From positions 1 through 41,618 of the forward strand of contig ONMJ01000018.1 in the NCBI GenBank assembly GCA_900318955.1: 41,618 nucleotides of DNA, in the 5' to 3' direction. Both the position numbers and the translations under genes were made by a program. This document shows positions 16,163-24,575 of this stretch, piece by piece. Within the stretch, counting starts at the first letter, position 1. Each line of letters begins with the position of its first letter. The DNA comes from an uncultured Bacteroidales bacterium. GTDB lineage: Bacteria; Bacteroidota; Bacteroidia; Bacteroidales; UBA932. Under the pieces are notes generated by a model that made no database searches, was not told the DNA's origin, and saw nothing but the letters and a program-made list of their open reading frames with translations.

Positions 16163-18094
16163 TTACTCTGCTTTACAAGTCTTGCGAGGGTTACCTCCGA
16201 GCTGCGACCATCCTGCCGCAGGACCGGTTGCCGAACCCTTTACCGCGAAGAGTGTCACCTTGCCTTCCTTCATTCCGGTACAGTAGATGGTGCCGTCCGG
16301 AGCAATGGTCGGAGAAGAACGAAGAGACTCTCCGAGAGTAATTTCAGACGCCTTCGTTCCATCGCTCTTAAGTTTGATAAGCTTTCCGGTGGCCAGTTCA
16401 CCATCGGACTCGTTATAGTAGATGTAGCCCTGATTATCCACGGCCGGACTACCCCATACATAGCTGGTTTCAGCGCCAGTTGGGGTGAACCATTTCCTGG
16501 TGCCGCCCGGATCTACTGCGGTGATACCGTTGCGTGTTGATACATAGATAGTTCCGTCCTCGCCCAACACGACGCCGAGACCGTAGTAACGGTTATTGGT
16601 ACCATCGATACCCAATGTCCATTCCGGTCCAATTCCCGCACTCTTATTGTACTTGTTGAGGTCGTAGCAGTATAGGACAGCCTTCTCCGACACGATGCCG
16701 GTATTAGTCCCATAGAGTATATAGACCCTGTTATTCTTATCGATGGCCATGTAGCTTGAGGCTCCGTTTTCTCCGGTATTTTTAGTCGAGCTATATCCAA
16801 GCGCGAATACGTCTCTATTGTCGGCTTTGCCATAATATTTCCAAGAGCCATTTTCTTTCCATAGGACCCTGGAGCCATAAGCATCGTTACAATGCGTCAC
16901 GATGGTTTCTTCGGCGGTTGCTGCCTGTCCACCATAGGAACCCTGCTTGATTTGCATCATCTGAGCAAAAGAACCGTCGGACTTATTGAGGAAGAAACCG
17001 TTGTCAAGATTACTGATTGCCCAAAGTTCCGGATAATTTGCAGATTCGGGATTGTATTTGGTTGTCAGGAATATCTTATCTTCGAGAATCATCGGGACTA
17101 CATTGATGAAACGGGCGTTTCCATATGCAAAATACCATTTCTGACTACCGTCCGGATTGACGGCGAATACGCCGGATTCATTGATACCAACTGTGGCTTT
17201 GTAGTCCTTCTCGTTGTAAGCTACGGCAAAATAAATCGTACCGTCCGCATCTACCGAAGGTGTGCAGGAACTGCCTGTCTTGGAACCGTCGTTGCTGAGC
17301 TGATTAGGATTGTGGATATTGCCGTCAAAACTCCATTTCTGATTACCTTCGGCGTCGAAAGCGGCGAGATGGAGACCGCTGGAGAAGGCGTAGACCATGC
17401 TGCCATCAGCATTGGTAGCCGGGGAAGCGAACTTAACGAACGCGTCGTTGTCAGAATCGAACGGCTTCGCCCATGCAATCTCAAGAGAGTTGGGGCTCTT
17501 GTCTACATGGATGGTCTTGATAGCTGAAGCCTTCTTTTTCTGGTTGTCCGTAACAGTGAGGACCACCTCAATCTCTCCGAACTCGTTAAAAATGAAGGTG
17601 GGGTTCTGTTCAGTGACGACATTGGAGCCGAACTTCCACTCCCAAGCGACAATCTGACCGTCCGGGTCGGAGGAAAGATCCTTAAACTGAACTTCGTCTC
17701 CTGCTGCAATTCCGGTTTCGGGGGTCCATGTAAAGTCCACGACAGCCTGTTCATTGGTATCTTGAACAGTGATTTTCTTTGTCACTGTTCCGCTGACATT
17801 AGAGTTGGTGACAGCCGTAAGAGTAATCTCTTTTTCTCCTACTGTGTCGAAGGAAATAGGCTCTTCGAGTTGTTTTCCCCATTTGTATCCTGTCCCCCAG
17901 TCCCACTTGCAGGCGATAATGATATCGTTCGTAGCGGTGGAGGTGTTCTTTATAATTACATCCTCATAAAGCTCATACACGTCCTTATTGGTCGTGAAAT
18001 CAGCATTGACCGATATCTCCGGCTTGACGCAGGAAGATATTGCGGCAATCGATAGCGAAATGAGAATTATCTTATGGATTCTTTTCATAATCAT
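16163..18094 (-). CDS. PKD-domain and PQQ-like beta-propeller lipoprotein in SusE/F position
   Basis: A 643-aa surface lipoprotein (signal peptide ending AAISSC). Residues about 25-110 and 115-200 are PKD-type Ig-like domains; the second contains FKDLSSDPDGQIVAWEWKFG and ends IKTIHVDKS. The rest is a PQQ-like beta-propeller with repeated blades such as LAAFDAEGNQKWSF, VFAVNPDGSQKWYF and ITAVDPGGTRKW. It has no catalytic motif. It occupies the place downstream of susD usually held by SusE/SusF surface-binding lipoproteins, so a substrate-capture role is inferred. A second start codon two residues downstream (18088) is equally possible. It is flanked by 2-bp gaps on both sides. Confidence 0.85.
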   Translation of the reverse strand: MIMKRIHKIILISLSIAAISSCVKPEISVNADFTTNKDVYELYEDVIIKNTSTATNDIIIACKWDWGTGYKWGKQLEEPISFDTVGEKEITLTAVTNSNVSGTVTKKITVQDTNEQAVVDFTWTPETGIAAGDEVQFKDLSSDPDGQIVAWEWKFGSNVVTEQNPTFIFNEFGEIEVVLTVTDNQKKKASAIKTIHVDKSPNSLEIAWAKPFDSDNDAFVKFASPATNADGSMVYAFSSGLHLAAFDAEGNQKWSFDGNIHNPNQLSNDGSKTGSSCTPSVDADGTIYFAVAYNEKDYKATVGINESGVFAVNPDGSQKWYFAYGNARFINVVPMILEDKIFLTTKYNPESANYPELWAISNLDNGFFLNKSDGSFAQMMQIKQGSYGGQAATAEETIVTHCNDAYGSRVLWKENGSWKYYGKADNRDVFALGYSSTKNTGENGASSYMAIDKNNRVYILYGTNTGIVSEKAVLYCYDLNKYNKSAGIGPEWTLGIDGTNNRYYGLGVVLGEDGTIYVSTRNGITAVDPGGTRKWFTPTGAETSYVWGSPAVDNQGYIYYNESDGELATGKLIKLKSDGTKASEITLGESLRSSPTIAPDGTIYCTGMKEGKVTLFAVKGSATGPAAGWSQLGGNPRKTCKAE

Positions 18095-18096
18095 TG

Positions 18097-19929
18097 CTAT
18101 TTAGTAATCCAACCGGGGTTCTGCTTGAGGTTATCATTTTTGAGGATGACTGACTCAGGAACCGGATATATATACATATTATCATTCCACTTGCGAGGCA
18201 TTACATATCCGAGCTTATATCCCTTTGCCGGGTCGTCAGCAAGAGCCTCCACAACCTGGTGATCATTGAGAGTCATTGTAATCGCCTTGTATGTTCCGTT
18301 CTTCTGATAGTTGGCATCGGCGGTTACATACACATCATAAGTTCCGTCTCCATTGAGGTCGAGAGGAGTGTCAAGGGCGGGAATATATATTCCATCCCAA
18401 GGTGCATTCTGCCAGTTACTTCCACAAGCCCAGCGCTTGAGGTCATTCAAACGGAAACCTTCGAGAATAAGCTCGATTGCACGGTCGCGGCGAATCTCAA
18501 GAATGATAGGATCTGTAACATTGGGATAGAATGTCTGCTGGAGATATGTATCCACTACTGTAGGAAGCTTATCAAGATCACCTCCGGTAATACCGGCGCG
18601 GCGGCGCAGGGCGCCTATAGTTTTGGTCCAGTCATCTACGGTAATTGTACCCAATTCCGCCTTTGCCTCCGCATAGTTGAGAAGAACCTCGGCATAACGG
18701 AGGATAGGAGTATCGTTGTCATTGGAGCGGGCTCCATCATAGCCGATATCATCCATTACATGCTTTGTGTACTGATAGCCTGTAAGTGAAAGACTCATAT
18801 CAGGAGCTGTCTTTACATATACCTTGGATGCGTCCAGACGGGTATAGTCTGCTCCACGGATAGTCTGGCACATACGGGGATCACGGCCCGTAGTCTCCTG
18901 GGCGAAAGTCTTATATGATCCGGAGGCCGTCTTCTCGTTGTAGATTGTACCGTCTGCATTGAGATAGGTCTTGGCAAAAGCACGGGTCATTGAAGTATGA
19001 GGACCGTATGATGTTGAATTGTAATACCAGTTGGCCTCGCCGAGATTAGAAAGTTCCTTACTCAGGGCAACAGCCAGCATAACTTCTTCGCTGACAGGAT
19101 TGTCGCTGGTGAAAAGATCGCGATAAGCTCCGCGGCCTCCGGCTGTATAAGGAGTGCCGGTATGGAGTTTATAAGGGCCCTCGTCCATAATCTTCTTAGC
19201 TGCATCAGCCGCCTGTTGGAGAAGGTCATTCGCAGAGATAGTGCACCCTTCGAGATATTCTTTTCCAAATTCGCTACCATTTGCATGATACTTACGGAAG
19301 GTCCCTTCAAAGAGGCAGATACGACTCTTGAGGGCAAGGGCAGTCCACTTATTGACAGTATTTGCTCCTGGAGTGAAGCCAGTCGCAGTGATATGCTCGG
19401 CCGCAAAATCAAGATCCTCTATAATATGGGTGATAATCACATCCCTTGAATCCTGCCCTTTATAGAGTTCCTCATCTTTAGGGTCAAGAGGCTTATCAAT
19501 CCATGGAACTGCTCCATAAGTGACAAGTTTGTCATAATACAGATATGCACGGAATAAGCGGGCGATACCTGTATAATTGTTCCTTATCTCCTCAGAAAGG
19601 TTGGGATCCGTATTATACTTGATAAAGTAATTGACATTACGGATACTCCCCCAGCTCCATGAAGTTGATGTGTTAGTAGTATAAGCTCCCTGCTCATACA
19701 CGCCGATACTCATCTTTGCTGAGTAATCGTGCGTTGTATTGATTTTAAAAGCATTATCATAGTTGGGGAGATAATTATAGAAACCATAGCAATAATTTCT
19801 AAGTCCCGCCTCGTCTCCGAATATAATTGCTCGTCCAGCCTCTGCTTGCGGTGCTTCCGTGAGGTCGCAGGATGATGCCATGAGGCCCAGCGCGATAAGC
19901 GAAGAAAGAATGTAGATATATTTTTTCAT
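18097..19929 (-). CDS. SusD/RagB family nutrient-binding outer-membrane lipoprotein
   Basis: SusD proteins form the lid over a SusC transporter and bind the substrate. It is 610 aa, with a lipoprotein signal ending LMASSC. The N-terminal helical TPR-like part includes DEAGLRNYCYGFYNYLP and YFIKYNTDPNLSEE. The C-terminal RagB/SusD part has ILRYAEVLLNYAEAKAELG and IILEIRRDRAIELILEGFRLNDLKRW (shown here only as family landmarks near residues 410-500), which is diagnostic for the family. It lies 12 bp after the susC stop, preceded by a strong Shine-Dalgarno sequence. The cognate transporter is the SusC-OmpA protein. Confidence 0.96.
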   Translation of the reverse strand: MKKYIYILSSLIALGLMASSCDLTEAPQAEAGRAIIFGDEAGLRNYCYGFYNYLPNYDNAFKINTTHDYSAKMSIGVYEQGAYTTNTSTSWSWGSIRNVNYFIKYNTDPNLSEEIRNNYTGIARLFRAYLYYDKLVTYGAVPWIDKPLDPKDEELYKGQDSRDVIITHIIEDLDFAAEHITATGFTPGANTVNKWTALALKSRICLFEGTFRKYHANGSEFGKEYLEGCTISANDLLQQAADAAKKIMDEGPYKLHTGTPYTAGGRGAYRDLFTSDNPVSEEVMLAVALSKELSNLGEANWYYNSTSYGPHTSMTRAFAKTYLNADGTIYNEKTASGSYKTFAQETTGRDPRMCQTIRGADYTRLDASKVYVKTAPDMSLSLTGYQYTKHVMDDIGYDGARSNDNDTPILRYAEVLLNYAEAKAELGTITVDDWTKTIGALRRRAGITGGDLDKLPTVVDTYLQQTFYPNVTDPIILEIRRDRAIELILEGFRLNDLKRWACGSNWQNAPWDGIYIPALDTPLDLNGDGTYDVYVTADANYQKNGTYKAITMTLNDHQVVEALADDPAKGYKLGYVMPRKWNDNMYIYPVPESVILKNDNLKQNPGWITK

Positions 19930-19936
19930 TGCTGTT

Positions 19937-19943
19937 CCTCCTT
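19937..19943 (-). promoter_or_regulatory. Strong Shine-Dalgarno sequence of susD
   Basis: AAGGAGG on the minus strand lies 7 nt upstream of the susD ATG and overlaps the susC stop codon. Such a perfect anti-16S match is uncommon in Bacteroidota, where initiation seldom relies on it. It may secure high SusD output or re-initiation after SusC. Confidence 0.6.
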
Positions 19944-22900
19944 ATAATTTTTCAATGATTACACACCTGTCAAGTTCGGAATCTCTGTCGAAGCCGAGTC
20001 CGGTATTGACAGTAAATCGGTCTGGATCTACTCCAAGTTCTTTCATGTAGGCAATTACATTATCAACCCTCTGCTGTGAAAGTTCTGCATTGCGTGCAAC
20101 TGTTCCGGTTCCGGCATCAGCATTTCCGCGGATTGAGAACTTGACAGAAGGATCTTCAGCGTTGATCCTACGTACTATATCCCTTACATGAACCTTCTCA
20201 AGGTCAGTAAGTTCACTGTTGTTGAGTTCGAAGAAGACTGGATAGAAAGCATTTTCCCTTTCTACCTTTACCAGCTTCTCATACTTCTCTTCAGCTGCTT
20301 TTGCGTCAGCCTCGGCCTTTTCGGCTTTCGCCATGAGAGCTGCTATCGCGGCTGCATCATAAGCGGGTTTCGCTGCCTTTCTGACTGCATCTCCAAAATG
20401 ACCGAATGTCATCTTGAGACCTATGCTGAGACTCTTCATTGTAGGGAAGTTGTATCCGTCACCGGTAGTGCTCAGAACACTGTCAGTACCGTAGATATTG
20501 GCGGTAACATCAATGTCGCGGGTATGCCTGTAGACAGGAGACCATGTCCAAAGATTCTCTCCTGCAAGGAAGATGGAAACCTTCTGCATTCCAGCCTTCC
20601 TGGTGAGCTTCTCGGGAAGGGTATACCCGAACTGAACACTCTTCAGACGGATATATGAAGCATCCTGGAGATAGAGAGTATTGGCATTGACACGTCCTTT
20701 ATAGAAAGGTGCGAAGTAACCGGTATACCTCGGGAGATAAGCGTTGGGATTATCTTCTGTCCAATAGTTGTTTAGGTGCCATGAAGGCATCTGGTTGTAA
20801 GGACGGTTATACATGCCCCAGAATGTGGAAGACTCATTATCAGGGAACCAATCCTGCTTTCCAACACCCTGGAAGAATGCATTTGCATAAAATCCGTTCC
20901 ATCCAAGATCAATTCCGAAAGAATAAATATAACGGGGTTCCGAATTACCTATAATCTTGCGGTCTCCGGAATCATCAGCGGTATTCTTGCCACGGTCGAT
21001 ATATCCGTTATTATTGAGATCCTCGAATTTAATATCACCGGGATAGAGGGTATAGGACTCTGTCTGCTGCATTCTGGGATTAAAATGAGCCTGACCGACC
21101 TCTTTAGCCCTTGCTTCATCTGCGTCAATCTCTGCCTGGCTCTGATAAAGCCCGTTAGCAACATATCCCCAGATTTCACCAAGCCTCATTCCTTCATAGT
21201 AGCTTGTATTATAAGCATTATCGCCGAGGGATTTGAGAGCATTGTTGTACTTGTCAATAATTGAATAATAATCAGCAAGAGTAGCGCGAAGTCCGTATGT
21301 GAAGGGCTTTCCTCCGAGATTGAAAGCATCCTCCCAGCTGAGTGAGAGTTCGAATCCGCGGGTTGTCATTTCAGCGTAGTTGCCCTTCGGAGAAGAAGCT
21401 CCAAATACATCCGGGAGGGTTGGTCCTACCGTGTACATGTTGAGAGTCTTACGACTGTAAATATCACCCGTAAAGTTGAGTCTTCCGGAGAAGAAGCTGA
21501 GGTCGACTCCACCGTCGAGAGTCTGGGCCGTTTCCCATGTCAAAGACTCAGGAATCGGGCTTGGAGCGCTTGTATAACGGACTTTCTGGCCATTGATGAT
21601 TCTTCCGTTGTCAAAATCAAAAGTCTCATCGTATGCATATACCCCAACATTACTGTTTCCGAGGGAACCATAAGATCCGCGAATCTTAATGTTGGATATC
21701 CACCTCTTGTCTACATTGAACCAAGGTTCTTCGCTCAATCGCCAACCTGCGGAAATAGAAGGGAAGAATGCCCATCTCTGACGTGCAGGGAACTTTGAAG
21801 ATCCGTCATAACGGCCGTTCACTTCAAAAAGATATCTTTCGGCATAGTTATAATTGAAACGGAAGAATGCACCGGCTGTACGCCACTTGCTGTAGTCACC
21901 TGTAATACTCTTGTTGTCAAGACCGAGAGCAAGGTTGATGTTATCCACATTAGGACTGAGAAGGCCGTCGTTGTAAGCATAGGTATTCTTATATACCTGC
22001 TGCTCATAGTTGTAACCAACAAGAGCCTTGAAATTATGCTTGCCCCAGCTGTCTTCGTACTCAACAAACTCATTGGTAGAGAGATAGTCATATGTACGAA
22101 GGGTTTCACTGATGTAATCGGCAAGACCCTTTATGTCCGCAAGCGATTCGATAACTCCCTCATAGCGGGAGAAAGGACTCGGAAGACGGTGAACATGGGT
22201 ATCATAAGTTCTTACCCTGTATGTGAAATCAGCATTGAGACGAAGGCGGTTGTCAAATAATGTAGCCTTTGCACCAACTGTATTCTGTGCCTGACGGTTG
22301 GTGTAAGTACGGTTACTTCCTCCGTAAAGAATATCACCAACAGAGTAAACACCTGAATATGACAGAGTCCCGTCCGGGTTGATAATAGGTGAGCAAGGAT
22401 GGCCTTCATCAGCTATATTACGCCAAATATTACCGCCTCCTTCGCTTTGAGTCTCCGGCATCACATACTTACTGTATGAAATATCAGTATTGGAATAAAT
22501 TCTAAACCAAGGAGTTACCTGATATCCTGCCTTTACACGGCCGTTATACATCTTGTATGAATCCGGATTGACTGTACTGTCGAAAAGTCCGTCATTGTCA
22601 TAGATACGAGCCGATACATAGTAATCAAACTTGTCGTCCGCTCCGGAAATAGAGATGTTGTGAGTCTGGGTAAATGTAAAGTCCTTATAGAGAGCATCGT
22701 AGTAATCTGTTCCCTTATGAAAATAGAGCCAGCGTCCCTTGTCAATCAAGGATCCATCTGAAACAAGGGTCTCGAAATTCCCACTCTCCGCTCTTTGACG
22801 ATACTCTTCGAGCCAGGCAGTTGTAAACTGCATGGTTTTGTTGATCTGAGTAGGATTACTTCCCTTATAGTTGTACCAGCTTCTGTAGAAATGTTCAGCC

Positions 22901-23694
22901 CATGTATAACCATCAGAAACTACATCCGGTATAGCGGTAGGAGTTTCAAACGAGAAATTGGCCTGATAGTTTACTGTTGCCGTACCCTTCTTCGCATTCT
23001 TTGTCGTAATAAGGACGACTCCGTAAGGAGCGCGGGATCCGTAGATTGCTGAAGAGGCTGCATCCTTGAGAACAGATACACTTTCAATATCGTTAGGGTT
23101 AAGAAGGCCTGCATTTCCTTCTACTCCGTCGATAAGGACAAGAGCATTACCGCCCTGTCCGATAGAGGTGCGTCCGCGAATGTTGAAAGAAGGTGATGAA
23201 TTAGGACGACCGTCGGTGAATTTAAGGTTAAGGTTTGCTACGCGGCCCTGAAGCATCTGGGCAAGGTTGGCGTTCGGACGGCCTTCAAAGGTCTCTTCAC
23301 CAACCTGGTCGACTGCACCTGTAAGGTTCGCTTTCTTTTGCGTACCATAACCTACTACGACAATCTCGTTAAGCATTTCCTGATCGGAAGAGAGTGTAGC
23401 ATCTATTCTTGCACGACCTCTGACAGGAATTCTTTCTGTCTTGAAACCGATGCTTTGAATAGTCAATGTAGCATTGGAAGGAACTGTAATAGTATAACGT
23501 CCGTCCATATCGGTCGCTGTACCAAGAGTTGTTCCTTCCACCATTACTCCTGCACCTATAACCGGCATTCCCTGATCATCAAGGACCCTGCCGGATACGG
23601 TAACTCTACCGGCACCTTGTCCGCCACCCTGTCCGAAAGCAGGAGTGACCAGCAGAATGAGTGCCAGCAGCAATAGATTAATTTTAGATTTCAT
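19942..23694 (-). CDS. SusC/RagA-type TonB-dependent transporter with C-terminal OmpA-like domain
   Basis: Outer-membrane TonB-dependent importer, 1250 aa from the ATG at 23694 (a longer reading to 23775 lies in promoter sequence). A signal peptide ends TPAFGQ, then a Gly-rich stretch, a carboxypeptidase-regulatory-like domain (VSGRVLDDQGMPVIGAGV), the SusC signature EIVVVGYGTQKKANLTGA, and a plug domain with NIRGRTSIG and DAASSAIYGSRAPYGVVLITT. The barrel appears to end at SIGLKMTF near residue 1098. About 150 further residues follow: an Ala/Glu/Lys-rich helix likely to be a coiled coil, then an OmpA-like peptidoglycan-binding domain (about 1148-1250) with FFELNNSELT, IRGNADAGTG, ELSQQRVDNVIAYMKELGV and a terminal LDRCVIIEKL. 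The Asp and Arg expected to bind diaminopimelate are present. Most SusC proteins end at the barrel. Confidence 0.95.
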   Translation of the reverse strand: MKSKINLLLLALILLVTPAFGQGGGQGAGRVTVSGRVLDDQGMPVIGAGVMVEGTTLGTATDMDGRYTITVPSNATLTIQSIGFKTERIPVRGRARIDATLSSDQEMLNEIVVVGYGTQKKANLTGAVDQVGEETFEGRPNANLAQMLQGRVANLNLKFTDGRPNSSPSFNIRGRTSIGQGGNALVLIDGVEGNAGLLNPNDIESVSVLKDAASSAIYGSRAPYGVVLITTKNAKKGTATVNYQANFSFETPTAIPDVVSDGYTWAEHFYRSWYNYKGSNPTQINKTMQFTTAWLEEYRQRAESGNFETLVSDGSLIDKGRWLYFHKGTDYYDALYKDFTFTQTHNISISGADDKFDYYVSARIYDNDGLFDSTVNPDSYKMYNGRVKAGYQVTPWFRIYSNTDISYSKYVMPETQSEGGGNIWRNIADEGHPCSPIINPDGTLSYSGVYSVGDILYGGSNRTYTNRQAQNTVGAKATLFDNRLRLNADFTYRVRTYDTHVHRLPSPFSRYEGVIESLADIKGLADYISETLRTYDYLSTNEFVEYEDSWGKHNFKALVGYNYEQQVYKNTYAYNDGLLSPNVDNINLALGLDNKSITGDYSKWRTAGAFFRFNYNYAERYLFEVNGRYDGSSKFPARQRWAFFPSISAGWRLSEEPWFNVDKRWISNIKIRGSYGSLGNSNVGVYAYDETFDFDNGRIINGQKVRYTSAPSPIPESLTWETAQTLDGGVDLSFFSGRLNFTGDIYSRKTLNMYTVGPTLPDVFGASSPKGNYAEMTTRGFELSLSWEDAFNLGGKPFTYGLRATLADYYSIIDKYNNALKSLGDNAYNTSYYEGMRLGEIWGYVANGLYQSQAEIDADEARAKEVGQAHFNPRMQQTESYTLYPGDIKFEDLNNNGYIDRGKNTADDSGDRKIIGNSEPRYIYSFGIDLGWNGFYANAFFQGVGKQDWFPDNESSTFWGMYNRPYNQMPSWHLNNYWTEDNPNAYLPRYTGYFAPFYKGRVNANTLYLQDASYIRLKSVQFGYTLPEKLTRKAGMQKVSIFLAGENLWTWSPVYRHTRDIDVTANIYGTDSVLSTTGDGYNFPTMKSLSIGLKMTFGHFGDAVRKAAKPAYDAAAIAALMAKAEKAEADAKAAEEKYEKLVKVERENAFYPVFFELNNSELTDLEKVHVRDIVRRINAEDPSVKFSIRGNADAGTGTVARNAELSQQRVDNVIAYMKELGVDPDRFTVNTGLGFDRDSELDRCVIIEKL

Positions 23695-23733
23695 AAATGA
23701 TGGTTTATGATGATAATTAGTGTTATCTAAGTG

Positions 23734-23741
23734 CAAATTTA
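23734..23741 (-). promoter_or_regulatory. susC operon promoter -7 element
   Basis: TAAATTTG on the minus strand fits TAnnTTTG and predicts a transcript start near 23727 with a leader of about 33 nt before the susC ATG. The -33 region is very AT-rich without a clear TTTG. No ECF sigma/anti-sigma pair or hybrid two-component regulator is adjacent. Confidence 0.5.
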
Positions 23742-23773
23742 GTAATTTTATATAAATATTAATATTTATATAC

Positions 23774-23806
23774 AAAAAAAGCGACTATAAAACATAGCCG
23801 CTTTTT
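23774..23806 (-). terminator. Intrinsic terminator after frdB
   Basis: On the minus strand GCGGCTAT-gtttt-ATAGTCGC (23781-23801) pairs over 8 bp including one G-U pair, and is flanked by A-run and T-run on both sides (TTTTTTT after it). It separates the frd unit from the susC operon. The plus-strand version has an A-C mismatch, so the terminator is directional. Confidence 0.8.
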
Positions 23807-23825
23807 AAATATTTTTTTTAAAATT

Positions 23826-24569
23826 CTATAGTGAGAACTTTGCGTTGATGTACTCTCTGTTGAGACGTGCTATATGGTCAATAGTCACATGTTTAGGACA
23901 TTCCATCTCGCAGGCGCGGGTATTCGTGCAGTTTCCAAACCCGAGTTCATCCATCTTTGCAACCATCGCACGGGCACGGCGTGCAGCCTCAGGACGTCCC
24001 TGAGGAAGGAGAGCAAGAGAAGATACCCTGGCAGCTACGAATAGCATTGCAGAGCCATTCTTGCATGTTGCAACGCAAGCACCGCAACCTACGCAAGCTG
24101 CCGCATCCATACTCTCTTCAGCCTTGTCGTGAGGAATGAGAATATTATTGGCATCCTGGGCACTTCCGGCACGTACAGAGATGAATCCTCCCGCCTGAAG
24201 AATCTTATCGAAAGCAGTACGGTCAACTACAAGATCCTTGATTACAGGGAACGCTGAAGACCTCCAAGGCTCTACCGTAATAGTAGCACCCGGTTTGAAG
24301 TGACGCATGAAAAGCTGGCAGGTGGTTACCTGATCATCCGGACCATGAGCGCGGCCGTCCACATATAGAGAGCAGGCTCCGCATATACCCTCGCGGCAGT
24401 CATGATCGAAAGCCACAGGCTCTTTACCCTGACGGATAAGCTGGTCATTGAGTATATCGAGCATCTCGAGGAAAGAAGCGTCTTCCTCCACATCTGTAAC
24501 ATGATAAGTCTCGAAATGACCTTTTGTCTTGGCGTTTTTCTGACGCCACACTTTTATATTGTATTCCAT
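23826..24569 (-). CDS. frdB: Fumarate reductase/succinate dehydrogenase iron-sulfur subunit
   Basis: Electron-transfer subunit of a quinol:fumarate reductase or succinate dehydrogenase at the inner membrane. It is 247 aa. The N-terminal ferredoxin domain holds [15 protein letters not shown] for the [2Fe-2S] cluster. The C-terminal domain has [16 protein letters not shown] and [13 protein letters not shown] for the [4Fe-4S] and [3Fe-4S] clusters. The sequence resembles the FrdB of anaerobic Bacteroides that reduce fumarate during fermentation. It starts 6 bp after frdA. No cytochrome b (frdC) gene is adjacent. Confidence 0.96.
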   Translation of the reverse strand: MEYNIKVWRQKNAKTKGHFETYHVTDVEEDASFLEMLDILNDQLIRQGKEPVAFDHDCREGICGACSLYVDGRAHGPDDQVTTCQLFMRHFKPGATITVEPWRSSAFPVIKDLVVDRTAFDKILQAGGFISVRAGSAQDANNILIPHDKAEESMDAAACVGCGACVATCKNGSAMLFVAARVSSLALLPQGRPEAARRARAMVAKMDELGFGNCTNTRACEMECPKHVTIDHIARLNREYINAKFSL

Positions 24570-24575
24570 ATCCGA

